The translations under genes were made by a program, and so were the position numbers. From assembly GCF_004116495.1 (NCBI RefSeq), contig NZ_PDKC01000019.1:1-56818 (forward strand): 56,818 nucleotides of DNA. The letters are read 5' to 3'. A model generated the notes under the pieces. That model made no database searches. It had not been told where the DNA came from and saw only the letters and a list, made by a program, of their open reading frames with translations. Positions 44,492 to 54,240 of the stretch are shown piece after piece. The DNA is from Arcobacter sp. CECT 8985 (GTDB taxonomy: Bacteria; Campylobacterota; Campylobacteria; Campylobacterales; Arcobacteraceae). How positions within the stretch are numbered: position 1 is the first letter of the stretch; the number at the start of each line of letters is the position of its first letter.

Positions 44492-46122
44492 TATCTATCA
44501 AACTCCCCTGCAATAAAGTTCATACTTGCCATTGTAACAATTGCATCTGCTAGCATTCCACCTTCTACAATTTTTGAATATGCTCCAAGTGAATAGAAAC
44601 ATGGTGGTCTACATTTTACTTTGTATGGAGTTCCTGAACCATCACTTGTTATATGAAATCCTAATTCACCATTTGCAGCTTCAGTGTATCCATAATATTC
44701 ACCTTTTGGAACTTTAATTCCCTCAAAAGTTAATTTAAATTGATTCATTAATCCTTCAATATTTCCGTATACATCTTTTTTTGCAGGTAAAAATACACCT
44801 TGATCATCTACATTTAAAGGACCATCTGGTAATTCTTTCATAGCTTGTTTTATTATTCTTATTGATTGTCTTATCTCTTCAAATTTAACCATTATTCTGT
44901 CATAAACATCTCCATGAGAACCTACAACTACATCAAATTCAAAATTTTCATATCCATAATATGGTGCATTTTTTCTTAAATCAAATGCAACTCCAGCAGC
45001 TCTTAGGTTTGGTCCAGTAATTCCTGCACTAATTGCAAAATCTTCTTTAATTACTCCAACATCTTGAGTTCTATCTAAGAAAATTTTATTATGCTCAACT
45101 AAAGATAAGGCATCTTTGATACCTTTTTCTACATCTTTTATAACTTCATCTAGATCTTGTTCAAAACCGTCATATAAGTCAAATTCTAATCCACCAATTC
45201 TAGTATATGAGTTTGTTAGTCTTGCTCCTGTTAGTTTTGATAATAAATCATATGTTTTATCTCTTGGTGTAAATAGATACCAAAAGTTTGTTAATCCACC
45301 TAAATCAACCATATTTGCAGCATTACAAACTAAATGGTCTATTATTCTACTTAGTTCTCCAATAATAATTCTTAACATTTTAGCTCTTGGAGTTATATCT
45401 ATTCCTAACATATCTTCAACTGTTTTTGAGTAACCAATATTGTTTAAAATTGCACTACAGTAGTTTAATCTATCAGTATATGGGATTACTTGTGAATACG
45501 TATGTGTTTCACATGATTTTTCAAATCCCCTATGCAAATATCCAACTTCAGTTACACATGCTTTAATTGATTCACCTTCCATAGCCATAAAGTTTCTAAT
45601 AGTACCATGACTTGCAGGGTGAGATGGACCAACATTTAAAAACATTAAATCATCATGATCTTCTTTTGAATAACCATATGATTCTAATAATGGAGTCATC
45701 TCATCCATTAAATCTTCAGTTTCTGTACATAATTGTCTTTTTGTAACTGGATAATCTTTTCTTAATGGATGACCGTTAAATTGATGATGATTTAAAACTC
45801 TTTTCAAATTAGGATGACCATTGAAAATAATTCCATATTGGTCATATGTTTCTCTTTCTGCCCAGTTTGCACTGTAATACATATCACTAATAGAATCAAC
45901 AGTTAAACTAACATCATCAACAAAAGCTTTTACTGTGATGAATTTTTTGAAAGTATAATCTCTTAAAATATATACAACTGCAAATCTTGATGCAGTTGCA
46001 TCTGGATAGTTTAAATAATCAATAGCAGTAATATCTAATAAAAGTGTATATCCATCATTTTTTAATTTTGCAATTGTATTTCTTATCTCATTTGCATTTA
46101 TTAAAAGTTCGTTTTTATGCAT
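44491..46122 (-). CDS. nuoCD: NADH-quinone oxidoreductase fused subunits C and D
   Basis: The 543-residue protein joins NuoC (about residues 1-140, with [24 protein letters not shown]) to NuoD (about 155-543). The NuoD part opens with [19 protein letters not shown], holds the quinone-site His/Tyr region, and ends [30 protein letters not shown]. It forms the quinone-reducing junction of Complex I with NuoB. Fused NuoCD is common in several proteobacterial groups. It overlaps nuoB by 8 bases. Confidence 0.95.
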   Translation of the reverse strand: MHKNELLINANEIRNTIAKLKNDGYTLLLDITAIDYLNYPDATASRFAVVYILRDYTFKKFITVKAFVDDVSLTVDSISDMYYSANWAERETYDQYGIIFNGHPNLKRVLNHHQFNGHPLRKDYPVTKRQLCTETEDLMDEMTPLLESYGYSKEDHDDLMFLNVGPSHPASHGTIRNFMAMEGESIKACVTEVGYLHRGFEKSCETHTYSQVIPYTDRLNYCSAILNNIGYSKTVEDMLGIDITPRAKMLRIIIGELSRIIDHLVCNAANMVDLGGLTNFWYLFTPRDKTYDLLSKLTGARLTNSYTRIGGLEFDLYDGFEQDLDEVIKDVEKGIKDALSLVEHNKIFLDRTQDVGVIKEDFAISAGITGPNLRAAGVAFDLRKNAPYYGYENFEFDVVVGSHGDVYDRIMVKFEEIRQSIRIIKQAMKELPDGPLNVDDQGVFLPAKKDVYGNIEGLMNQFKLTFEGIKVPKGEYYGYTEAANGELGFHITSDGSGTPYKVKCRPPCFYSLGAYSKIVEGGMLADAIVTMASMNFIAGEFDR

Positions 46123-46633
46123 CTAAAATTCCTTTGTAGTGCCTTTTTGCTCTATCTTCTAAAACAGATTCTCCTTGAGCTTTTTGTTGAACTCTCATTA
46201 CTGCATCTAGTACTGCTTCAGGTCTTGGTGGACATCCTGATACATATTCATCAACTGGAATTATTTCGTCAATTCCTTGAACAGTAGTATAGTTGTCATA
46301 AAAACCACCAGAACATGCACATGCACCCATTGAAATAACCCATTTAGGTTCACACATTTGATCATATATTTTTTTCAAAATTGGCGCTTGCTTATATGTA
46401 ATTGTTCCTGCTACAATCATTAAATCAGCTTGTCTTGGTGAAAATCTTACAACTTCTGCACCAAATCTAGACAAATCATATTTAGCACCAACTACAGACA
46501 TGAACTCAATACCACAACATGCAGTACCAAAAACCATTGGCCATAAAGAGTATGATCTTCCCCAGTTAACTGCATGATCTAATTTCGTAGTGATTATTGA
46601 ATCACCAAATGAAGATTCTGCTCCTAATCCCAT
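46115..46633 (-). CDS. nuoB: NADH-quinone oxidoreductase subunit B
   Basis: The 172-residue subunit holds cluster N2, the last iron-sulfur centre before quinone. Ligands are the tandem Cys of [10 protein letters not shown] (about 38-47), Cys in GACACSGG (about 103-110) and Cys in VSGCPPRPE (about 132-140). It overlaps nuoA by 10 bases and nuoCD by 8. The length is in the family range. Confidence 0.97.
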   Translation of the reverse strand: MGLGAESSFGDSIITTKLDHAVNWGRSYSLWPMVFGTACCGIEFMSVVGAKYDLSRFGAEVVRFSPRQADLMIVAGTITYKQAPILKKIYDQMCEPKWVISMGACACSGGFYDNYTTVQGIDEIIPVDEYVSGCPPRPEAVLDAVMRVQQKAQGESVLEDRAKRHYKGILDA

Positions 46634-46986
46634 GATAACGCCTTTTTCTTATAAATATAAATTAATCCTGCAAATAATAATGCCATAAACATAAACATCT
46701 CTGCTAGTCCTAAATATCCTAGTTCTCTAATATTAACTGCCCAAGGGAACATGAAAATAATTTCAACATCGAAAATTACAAAAAGGATTGCTACAAGATA
46801 GAATTTGATAGAAAATCTTAGATTTGTTGTACCAATAGGTTTTGTTACCCCACTTTCGTACACTGTATTTTTTTGTTTGTCATCTTTATTACTTGGGCCT
46901 AAGTATCTAGTTAATACAAAAACTGATACTAAGACTAAACCCATAATAACAAAGACACTTGCTGATAAAAGTAGTTCTGTTGACAT
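46624..46986 (-). CDS. nuoA: NADH-quinone oxidoreductase subunit A
   Basis: The 120-residue three-helix membrane subunit is the first gene of the nuo operon. The family signature is visible as YESGVTKPIGTTNLRFSIKFYLVAILFVIFDVEIIFMFPWA, with the conserved Asp-x-Glu in FDVEIIF. The ribosome site is weak (GGGA, 9 bases from ATG). The promoter must lie in the 149 bases upstream. Confidence 0.95.
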   Translation of the reverse strand: MSTELLLSASVFVIMGLVLVSVFVLTRYLGPSNKDDKQKNTVYESGVTKPIGTTNLRFSIKFYLVAILFVIFDVEIIFMFPWAVNIRELGYLGLAEMFMFMALLFAGLIYIYKKKALSWD

Positions 46987-47135
46987 ATTAATTTATCCCG
47001 TATTATTTTTTATGTAACGATTGTACAATATTTTAATGCCACAACAAAGTCATTACATAATTATTTTGCATATTATTTATAATAGTGAGAAAAATTGTAA
47101 TACTTTAAAATAACATTTTTTTTAACTTAAATTAA
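46987..47135 (-). promoter_or_regulatory. nuo operon promoter region
   Basis: The 149 bases between nuoA and the same-strand aminotransferase gene hold an exact palindrome ATTGTACAAT (47020-47029), which shares TGTACA with the larger palindrome upstream of frd. No strong -10/-35 pair and no clear terminator hairpin for the aminotransferase gene were found. Confidence 0.4.
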
Positions 47136-48302
47136 TCAATTAAACTCATAATTTAATAGTTCTAATGATTCCAATAATTCATCATTTGGAAGAGCAATAT
47201 TTAACCTAAAATACTTTTTACCTTCCTTACCAAAAGTTATCCCATCATTTAGGACTAATTTACAATTATTCAGTAGCCTTTTTTGTATATTTTCATGTGT
47301 ATCTATAACTTCTGAAAAGTTAAGCCAAATCAGGTATGTTGCTTCAGGTGAATTAAACTTTATCTTTAAGTTACTTTTTTCTACGTACTGTTCTAAAGTT
47401 AATATATTATTTTTTAAGTAATTTAGTAACATCTCTAACCACTCTTCACCTTTATTATATGCTGAAGCAATTGATTCAATCCCAAAAATGTTTATTGAAC
47501 CAATATGTCTTTTTTCTAATATTTTATCAATATGTTTTTTTATTGTGTCATTTTTTGTAATAATATAAGAACTTTTTAATCCTGCAATATTAAAAGTTTT
47601 ACTTGGAGAGTTTAAAAGTACAATATTATCATGATATTTTTTATCAAGATGTAAAATTGAAGTAAATTTTTTAAATACCAAATCAGAATGTATCTCATCA
47701 CTAATTATTATAATATTATTTTCATAACATATTTTTGCTAATTCTTCTAACTCTTCTTTATTCCAAACTCTTCCTACAGGATTATGAGGAGAACATAAAA
47801 TAAGAAGTTTTGTCTTATTTGTTATTTTCTTTTTTAAATCATCAAAATCTATAGTATAGTAATCATTTTTATTTTTTAATTCATTTAATATAAGTTTTCT
47901 GTTGTTGTTCTTTACTACAGAAAAAAATGGAAAATATACAGGAGTTTGTATAATTACTTCATCATCTTCTTGACTTAATGCTTCAATACAAGCGCTAAGT
48001 GCTGTTACGACACCAGTTGTGTATGATATATCAGATTCTTCAATGCATGAGATATTGTGTCTTCTTTTATACCAAGATATAATACTATTAGAAGTTTTAC
48101 TTGTTATTATTGGATACCCAAGTATTTGTTTATCAAAACTTTTTTTTAAATCATCCAATATAAAATCAGGAGTTTTGAAATCCATATCAGCAACCCAAAG
48201 TGGTTTTGCATCTTCAACATTAAATAATTTTTTTAATCCATCATATTTAACGCAGTCTGTATTTTTTCTATTAACGTGTTCGTCAAAATTATAAATATTC
48301 AT
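47136..48302 (-). CDS. PLP-dependent aminotransferase, MalY/PatB type (cystathionine beta-lyase-like)
   Basis: The 388-residue fold-type I PLP enzyme resembles MalY/PatB, which cleaves cystathionine or related C-S substrates to homocysteine or thiol, pyruvate and ammonia. The opening NFDEHVNRKNTDCVKYD and PLWVADMDF (about 35-43) are diagnostic. CSPHNPVGRVW and ISDEIHSDL are the PLP-site loops, and the Schiff-base Lys lies in SPSKTFNIAGLK. The length fits the family (about 390). It is divergent from the UbiD-like gene with a 74-base shared promoter region. Confidence 0.88.
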   Translation of the reverse strand: MNIYNFDEHVNRKNTDCVKYDGLKKLFNVEDAKPLWVADMDFKTPDFILDDLKKSFDKQILGYPIITSKTSNSIISWYKRRHNISCIEESDISYTTGVVTALSACIEALSQEDDEVIIQTPVYFPFFSVVKNNNRKLILNELKNKNDYYTIDFDDLKKKITNKTKLLILCSPHNPVGRVWNKEELEELAKICYENNIIIISDEIHSDLVFKKFTSILHLDKKYHDNIVLLNSPSKTFNIAGLKSSYIITKNDTIKKHIDKILEKRHIGSINIFGIESIASAYNKGEEWLEMLLNYLKNNILTLEQYVEKSNLKIKFNSPEATYLIWLNFSEVIDTHENIQKRLLNNCKLVLNDGITFGKEGKKYFRLNIALPNDELLESLELLNYEFN

Positions 48303-48376
48303 ATTTCCTCTATTATAAACTAAATTTTATTGATATAATGATATAAAAATAAAATTAATTAAAAATAAGGTTCTTT
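48303..48376. promoter_or_regulatory. Divergent promoter, aminotransferase / UbiD-like
   Basis: The gap carries GATATAATG around 48333-48341, a TATAAT -10 for the rightward gene, and TTATAAT on the minus strand within the first 20 bases for the leftward gene. AAGG lies 6 bases before the UbiD-like ATG. Confidence 0.45.
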
Positions 48377-50191
48377 ATGGAAAAAGCAATTGCATTGTTA
48401 AAAAAGCATAATTTATTAAAGATTATTGATGAAGAATTAGATATATATTTAGAAATTCCTCATATTGCATATATAGAGGTAAAAAAAGAAGATTCTAAAG
48501 CAATACTCTTTACTAATCCAATTGATAAAAAAAGTGGTAAAAAGTTTGATATACCAGTTTTAATGAATGTATTTGGTTCTAAAAAAGCTGTAGAATTATT
48601 TATAGGAGAATCAGACAAAATAGGAAAAGAGATTGAATCTTTATTAAAAATGAAGCCACCAGTTACATTTAGTGAAAAACTTTCAACTTTTGGAAAATTA
48701 TTTGCTTTAAAAAACACAATTCCAAAAAAATTAAAAGGAAAAGGTGAGTGCCAAGAAGTTATAAAGTTAGGTGATGATGCCAAATTATCTGATTTACCTA
48801 TATTAACTACATGGGAAGAAGATGGTGGTCCTTTCATTACAATGGGACAAGTTTATACAACTTCACTTAATGGAGAGATGAAGAACTTAGGAATGTATAG
48901 ATTACAAGTTTATGATGATAACACTTTGGGAATGCATTGGCAAATACATAAAGATTCGAATCACTTTTTTCATGAATATAAAAAAGCAGGTAAAAAAATG
49001 CCAGTATCAATAGGTATTGGTGGAGATCCAATGTATATTTGGTGTGGGCAAGCACCTTTACCAATTGGAGTTTTTGAATTAATGTTATATGGATTTGTAA
49101 AAAATAAAAATGCTCAACTTGTTAAATCAATTACAAATGATATTTATGTACCTAAAGATAATGATTTTATAATTGAAGGATTTGTAGATACAAGTAAGAT
49201 GAAAATCGAAGGACCATTTGGTGATCATACTGGATATTATACATTAGAAGAAGAGTATCCATTTTTAGAAGTGAGTGCAATTACACATAAGAAAAAACCT
49301 ACTTATTTGGCAACTGTTGTTGGTAAACCACCTTTAGAAGATAAATATATGGGATTTGCAACAGAAAGAATATTTCTTCCACTTTTAAAAACAACTGCTC
49401 CTGATTTAATTGATTACTATATGCCAGAAAATGGAGTATTTCATAACTTAATTATTGCAAAAATAAAAACACTTTATCCAGGACATGCAAGTCAAATGAT
49501 GCATGCTTTTTGGGGAGTAGGGCAAATGAGTTTTGTAAAACATGCAATATTTGTAAATGAAGATGCACCTGAATTAACAAATCATGATGAGATTGTTCAA
49601 TACATTTTAAATAGAATTGATATTGAGGAGATGTTAGTTTCAAGAGGTGTAGTTGATGCACTTGATCACTCTAGCCCTAAATTTGCAGTGGGTGGTAAGT
49701 TAGGTCTTGATTGTACAGGTGAAGAGATTAATGATTTAGGAATTACTTTATTAAGTGATGATGAATTACTAGAAAAGATGCAAAAAATTACTAATGAGGT
49801 AAAAAATTTAAAGCAGTATTATACAAATACAAAAAATCCAATAACTGTTATTGCAGTTGATAAAACAAGAAATCAAAAACATCTATTTGAAGATTTGAAA
49901 CCCTTATATGAATATATTAAAATATTAATTATTATTGATGATGCAAATCAAAATGATGTTGAAAACCCTTATATGTTAGTTTGGAGAGTTGTAAATAATA
50001 TTGATTCTAATAGAGATTTATATATTGACTCAAACACAGTGTGTCTTGATGGAACAAATAAAAATAATCTTGATAACTTTAAAAGAAGATGGCCTGGAGA
50101 TGTAGATTGTACAAAAGAGGTTATTGAATCTTTAAAGCAAAGAGGAATTATTGATATTGATGAAGAGTTTCAAAAAAAATATCAATTATAA
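48377..50191 (+). CDS. UbiD-family decarboxylase, menaquinone (futalosine) pathway type
   Basis: The 604-residue protein has the UbiD layout with the prenylated-FMN active-site segment EGPFGDHTGYYTLEEEYPF (about 277-295). The length matches the roughly 600-residue UbiD-like proteins that Campylobacterota use in menaquinone synthesis by the futalosine route, where the family removes the ring carboxylate of the naphthoate intermediate. A UbiX-type prenyltransferase is needed for its cofactor and is not in this window. Frd and Nuo nearby depend on menaquinone. The pathway role is inferred from family length and organism. Confidence 0.83.
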   Translation: MEKAIALLKKHNLLKIIDEELDIYLEIPHIAYIEVKKEDSKAILFTNPIDKKSGKKFDIPVLMNVFGSKKAVELFIGESDKIGKEIESLLKMKPPVTFSEKLSTFGKLFALKNTIPKKLKGKGECQEVIKLGDDAKLSDLPILTTWEEDGGPFITMGQVYTTSLNGEMKNLGMYRLQVYDDNTLGMHWQIHKDSNHFFHEYKKAGKKMPVSIGIGGDPMYIWCGQAPLPIGVFELMLYGFVKNKNAQLVKSITNDIYVPKDNDFIIEGFVDTSKMKIEGPFGDHTGYYTLEEEYPFLEVSAITHKKKPTYLATVVGKPPLEDKYMGFATERIFLPLLKTTAPDLIDYYMPENGVFHNLIIAKIKTLYPGHASQMMHAFWGVGQMSFVKHAIFVNEDAPELTNHDEIVQYILNRIDIEEMLVSRGVVDALDHSSPKFAVGGKLGLDCTGEEINDLGITLLSDDELLEKMQKITNEVKNLKQYYTNTKNPITVIAVDKTRNQKHLFEDLKPLYEYIKILIIIDDANQNDVENPYMLVWRVVNNIDSNRDLYIDSNTVCLDGTNKNNLDNFKRRWPGDVDCTKEVIESLKQRGIIDIDEEFQKKYQL

Positions 50192-50217
50192 ATAAGAGTA
50201 GATTTACTCTTATTTAT
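50188..50217. terminator. Bidirectional terminator, UbiD-like / fbpC
   Basis: A 13-bp perfect stem (50188-50200 and 50205-50217, core AATAAGAGTA / TACTCTTATT) with a GATT loop overlaps the stop codons of both converging genes. T runs follow on the plus strand. Confidence 0.72.
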
Positions 50218-51202
50218 TTATTATTTTTATATCATTTTTATTTATATGTATATATGCAATATCTAAGATATTAATATCTTGAACATCATTCATTTTTACA
50301 ATTAATGTTTTATTATTAAAATCTATTAACTCAATAACAAGTTCATAATAATCACCACAAAAAGAAATGTCAATTATTTTTACTCTTATTTGACTTTTTT
50401 CTAAACTAACAATTGATTTGTCAATTTTTATAATTGCAACTTGAGAATCATCAATATCAATTTCTAATTTTTTAACAAGTTTATTTGGAAGCTGATTTAT
50501 TTCACATAAGAAATTAGCAACATATAAATTATTAGGATTATTAAAAATAGTTTTTGCCGTGTCAAATTGTAGTAATTTTTTGTCATTTATTACACCAATT
50601 TTATCTGAAATTGTTAGTGCTTCTTTTTTATCATGAGTTACGAGAATAGCACTTAAATTAAGTTCTTTTATAAGTGTTTTTAGCCAAATTTTAGTTTTAT
50701 ATCTTAGCATTGCATCTAAGTTTGAGAAAGGCTCATCAAGAAGCAATATTTTAGGATTATTTGCTAAAGCTCTTGCTATTGCAACTCTTTGTTGCTGTCC
50801 ACCAGATAATTGATGTATCTGTTTTGTTTTGTGCTCAACTAAATTGAATTGTTCTAATAACTCATCAACTCTTTTAATTTTTTCTTTTTTTGGTAGCTTA
50901 TAAAGTGCAAAGGCGATATTTTCAGAAACATTTAGATGAGGGAATAATGCATAATCTTGGAAAATATATCCAACTTCTCTATCTTTTACATAAATATCTT
51001 TAGATGAAACGCACTCATCTCCAATACAAATATTTCCTTCATGTTCTTTTTGTAAACCTGCAATTGATCTTAATATGGTTGTTTTTCCACATCCACTTGA
51101 ACCAAGAATTGTAACTATTTCACCTGGTTTTACATCAAAAGAGATATCTTCTAATATTTTTGTATTTCCAAATGAAACTCCAAATTTTTCTATACTTACC
51201 AT
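50210..51202 (-). CDS. fbpC: Ferric iron ABC transporter ATP-binding protein
   Basis: The 330-residue ATPase has Walker A GSSGCGKTT (34-42), the signature LSGGQQQRVAIARAL and Walker B LLLDEPFSNLD. A C-terminal regulatory extension of about 95 residues follows the ATPase domain, as in FbpC/PotA-type proteins. It drives Fe(III) uptake with FbpA and FbpB. It starts 3 bases after fbpB. The family could also serve other substrates, but the binding protein encoded in the same operon points to iron. Confidence 0.88.
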   Translation of the reverse strand: MVSIEKFGVSFGNTKILEDISFDVKPGEIVTILGSSGCGKTTILRSIAGLQKEHEGNICIGDECVSSKDIYVKDREVGYIFQDYALFPHLNVSENIAFALYKLPKKEKIKRVDELLEQFNLVEHKTKQIHQLSGGQQQRVAIARALANNPKILLLDEPFSNLDAMLRYKTKIWLKTLIKELNLSAILVTHDKKEALTISDKIGVINDKKLLQFDTAKTIFNNPNNLYVANFLCEINQLPNKLVKKLEIDIDDSQVAIIKIDKSIVSLEKSQIRVKIIDISFCGDYYELVIELIDFNNKTLIVKMNDVQDINILDIAYIHINKNDIKIINK

Positions 51203-51205
51203 AAA

Positions 51206-52810
51206 TTATGCCTTATTTATATTTTTTGCTAATAATAAAACAGAAATCATTCCAATAATTAAAATAAACATTGATGGAACAGCTGATTCTGCAAGTTGAG
51301 ATTGTTTTGTTAACTCCAAGGCCATAATTGATAAAGTATCATAATTAAATGGTCTTAAAATCATTGTTAAAGGTAATTCTTTAATAACTTCTATAAAAAT
51401 AATAATAAAAGCAGAAAATGCAGAAGTTTTAATTAAAGGTGCAAATATTGTAAAGAAAGTTCTTTTTTCATCAACATCTAAAACTTTTGCTGCATCATCA
51501 TATGTTTGAGGTATTCTTGTGAAACCTGCTTCAAAGTTATTAATTCCTACTGCTAAAAATCTAACACAATATCCAAATACAACTGCTATTATTGTTCCAC
51601 TAATAATATATGAAGAAGTGAAAATATCAATTACATATTTATCAATTATTGCAAAAAATGAAAGAATTCCAACAGCAATAACTGCACCTGGAATAGAATA
51701 TCCTAATTTTACAACTTGTGTTAAAAATGATGATGTTTTATCTTTATTTTTTCTTACATTATAAACAAATAAAAGTGCCATTGAAGTTATGATTGTTGCA
51801 CTAACAATTGCAAGTATTAGTGTTTGATAAAGTACTTGTATAAAATCATCATCAATTATTTCTTTATAAGTTATTGCAAACCAATATATTAATTGTGTTA
51901 CTGGAAGTAAAAAGCCAAAGAAAAATGGAATAAAGCATATTAAAATTGCAATGAAGGCTTTAAATCCAGTTAATTTTGTTTTTTCTATTGGCTTAAAATC
52001 TTTCCCTGAACTTTTAAATACTTTATTTCTTCTTTGAATTCTTTCTAATACAATTAGTAAAAAAACAAATGACATTAAAATACTTGCAAGTTTTGCAGCA
52101 TCATCCACACTTCCCATACCATACCAAGTTTTAAAAATCCCAGTTACAAAAGTATTTACTCCAAAAAAGTCCATTACTCCAAAATCAGAAACAGCTTCCA
52201 TAACAGCAAGTGTAACACCTGCTATTATTGCAGGTCTACAAATAGGAAGGATTACTTTTATTAATATTTGCCATGAAGATAGATTGAATGTTTTTGCTGC
52301 ATCAATAATTGAAGCAGATTCGAAACTTAGATAGCTTTTGCAGATTAAATATACATATGGATAAAGAACAAATGACATTACTAAAATTGCACCTTGTATA
52401 GACATGATGTCATAAAAAGGAACTTCAGTGATATTTTTCCCAATTAAATGTAATATAAATTGAGTTACAGTTCCTGCTACGTTAAACATTCCTCCATATA
52501 TAAAAGCAATAATATATGTAGGAATAGCAAAAGGCAAAATTAAAGCGTAGTGAAAAAATCTAGAAAATCTAAATGTAAAAAGTGAAGTTAAATATGCAGT
52601 TGAGAAACCAAGAAGTGTTGTTAACACTGCAACTCCAACCATAATATATAAAGAGTTAGTAGCATAAGTAAAAAGTAGATTATCTTTTATATGCTGCCAA
52701 TTATCGCTATGTCCTATAAATAAATACAAAAATATTATAATTGCAGGAGCAGAAATAAGTAGTGTAAGAATAACACTACTTAATTTTACTTTTGAAAAAT
52801 TGTTTTTCAA
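51206..52810 (-). CDS. fbpB: Ferric iron ABC transporter permease
   Basis: The 534-residue inner-membrane permease comprises two fused BPD_transp_1 halves with about 12 helices, the usual FbpB/SfuB architecture. EAA-like coupling loops appear in each half: DAAKTFNLSSWQILIKVILP (about 185-205) and DDAAKVLDVDEKRTFFTIFAP (about 440-460). One gene therefore supplies the whole pore. It starts 3 bases after fbpA. Confidence 0.9.
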   Translation of the reverse strand: MKNNFSKVKLSSVILTLLISAPAIIIFLYLFIGHSDNWQHIKDNLLFTYATNSLYIMVGVAVLTTLLGFSTAYLTSLFTFRFSRFFHYALILPFAIPTYIIAFIYGGMFNVAGTVTQFILHLIGKNITEVPFYDIMSIQGAILVMSFVLYPYVYLICKSYLSFESASIIDAAKTFNLSSWQILIKVILPICRPAIIAGVTLAVMEAVSDFGVMDFFGVNTFVTGIFKTWYGMGSVDDAAKLASILMSFVFLLIVLERIQRRNKVFKSSGKDFKPIEKTKLTGFKAFIAILICFIPFFFGFLLPVTQLIYWFAITYKEIIDDDFIQVLYQTLILAIVSATIITSMALLFVYNVRKNKDKTSSFLTQVVKLGYSIPGAVIAVGILSFFAIIDKYVIDIFTSSYIISGTIIAVVFGYCVRFLAVGINNFEAGFTRIPQTYDDAAKVLDVDEKRTFFTIFAPLIKTSAFSAFIIIFIEVIKELPLTMILRPFNYDTLSIMALELTKQSQLAESAVPSMFILIIGMISVLLLAKNINKA

Positions 52811-52813
52811 TTA

Positions 52814-53821
52814 TTATTTCCATCCAGCAATATCAAAAGCCATAACTGCTTGTTTATTATATTTTCCTAATTCATCAAGTGAAATATTATCAGGTGTAAA
52901 TGTTCCCCACGCTTTTGCTATATCTGTATTTTGCACGCCTTTTAAAACTGGATATTCAAAGTTTTCTTGAGTAAATATTTTTTGTGCTTCTTTTGAAGTT
53001 AAAAATTCAATAAATTTAATTGCATTTTCTTTGTGAGGTGCATATTTTGCAACTGCTGCACCACTAATATTTATGTGTGTTCCTCCATTTTCAAATTTAG
53101 GGAAAAAAACTTTGATTTTTCTTACTGATTCAGCTTGAGACAAATCATTGTTTCCGGCCATTTTACCAATATAATAAGTATTAACTAAAGCAACTGAACC
53201 AATTCCATTAGCAATTGCTTTAACTTGGTATGTATCATCTCCTTTTGGTGAACTAGCTAAATTTTCAACTACACCTTTTGCCCATTTTATTGCATAATCT
53301 TTTCCATGATGTGCAATCATTGCTGCCATTAAAGATTGGTTATAGATACTATTTGAAGATCTAACCATTAGTTTACCTTTAAATTTAGGATCTGCTAAAT
53401 CTTCGTAAGTTGATAGTTTATCTTTCATTCCTGAACCAATTCTATATGCAGTAACTCTTGATCTAATTGTTACACCAAACCATTCATTGTCTTTATCTCT
53501 TAAATTTGCTGGAATATTTTTTATTAAATAATCAGAATGAATAGGTTGTAATATTCCTTCTTTTTTAGCTTGATATAATCTTCCTGCATCAACTGTAATT
53601 AATACATCTGCTGGTGATTTTTTACCTTCAGTTTCTATTCTTTTAATTAATGCACTAGCTTTTGCTTTTACTACATTTACTTTTATACCAGTTTTTTTTT
53701 CAAACATTTTAAATAATTTTTTATCTGTATCATAATGTCTGTGTGAGTATACATTTACTTCGCCACTTGCAAATAGTGAAGAAGCTAATATTACTGCACC
53801 TAATGCAAAATTTTTTATCAT
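52814..53821 (-). CDS. fbpA: Ferric iron-binding periplasmic protein
   Basis: The 335-residue class II binding protein has a signal peptide ending at LFASG (about 15-20). Tyrosines likely to bind iron are Tyr30 in SHRHYDT, Tyr160 in NSIYNQ and the tandem Tyr216-Tyr217 in NTYYIGK, matching the tyrosine-rich site of Campylobacter cFbpA. It is the first gene of fbpABC, and two Fur-box-like sites lie in its promoter region, so iron repression is likely. Confidence 0.92.
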   Translation of the reverse strand: MIKNFALGAVILASSLFASGEVNVYSHRHYDTDKKLFKMFEKKTGIKVNVVKAKASALIKRIETEGKKSPADVLITVDAGRLYQAKKEGILQPIHSDYLIKNIPANLRDKDNEWFGVTIRSRVTAYRIGSGMKDKLSTYEDLADPKFKGKLMVRSSNSIYNQSLMAAMIAHHGKDYAIKWAKGVVENLASSPKGDDTYQVKAIANGIGSVALVNTYYIGKMAGNNDLSQAESVRKIKVFFPKFENGGTHINISGAAVAKYAPHKENAIKFIEFLTSKEAQKIFTQENFEYPVLKGVQNTDIAKAWGTFTPDNISLDELGKYNKQAVMAFDIAGWK

Positions 53822-53834
53822 TTATCTTCCTTTA

Positions 53835-53849
53835 TTGATAATAGTTATT
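53835..53849. promoter_or_regulatory. Fur-box-like site, proximal to fbpA
   Basis: TTGATAATAGTTATT resembles the Fur heptamer pair TGATAAT-N-ATTATCA in its first half and is partly matched in the second. It is 14 bases upstream of the fbpA start codon and forms an exact inverted repeat with a second site at 53890-53904. Confidence 0.5.
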
Positions 53850-53889
53850 GGAATTATAATTTTTTCAAGCTTTTATTCTTCTGAATAGT

Positions 53890-53904
53890 AATAACTATTA
53901 TCAA
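53890..53904. promoter_or_regulatory. Fur-box-like site, distal to fbpA
   Basis: AATAACTATTATCAA is the exact reverse complement of the proximal site, 40 bases away. Against TGATAAT-N-ATTATCA the right half (ATTATCA) is perfect and the left half matches partly. It could repress fbpABC and possibly the divergent gene at 53971. Confidence 0.55.
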
Positions 53905-53970
53905 ATAATTAACTCTTTATCCAAATTTATTTTTTATTTGATATAATATTGTTTTATTTTAAGGTTATAT

Positions 53971-54240
53971 ATGAAAATTATATTTGAAGCGACAATTAAA
54001 GAGAATGGATTAGGTGGATGGTTTATCCAGCTTAAAGATACCGTAGATGGGCGAATTGAAAACTGCAATAATTTAGAAGAATTTTCTACAACAATTGAAA
54101 AAATGGGTCAAGATTACGGTGGTAATATTGATGAAGTAAAGTGGATTGTCGATGAAAATGTTTCTGCAGAACATTTAACAGAGGTAAAAATACAAATGGC
54201 AAAATACCATAAGGAACTATTCAATGATTCTAATGATTGA
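53971..54240 (+). CDS. Hypothetical protein, 89 residues, coupled to pabA/trpG
   Basis: This small acidic cytosolic protein has an N-terminal beta segment (KIIFEATIKENGLGGWFIQLKD) and a helical C-terminus (SAEHLTEVKIQMAKYHKELF). The first half faintly recalls the HicB-like partial RNase H fold (strand, Gly-Gly-W, strand), but no toxin partner is next to it and I do not assign the family. It overlaps the glutamine amidotransferase gene by 17 bases, which suggests coupled translation. AAGG lies 7 bases before the ATG. Confidence 0.7.
   Translation: MKIIFEATIKENGLGGWFIQLKDTVDGRIENCNNLEEFSTTIEKMGQDYGGNIDEVKWIVDENVSAEHLTEVKIQMAKYHKELFNDSND

Noticed and set aside
53971-54240. HicB-type antitoxin for the 89-residue protein
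   Set aside because: There is only a faint fold resemblance, no adjacent HicA toxin gene, and no DNA-binding tail.
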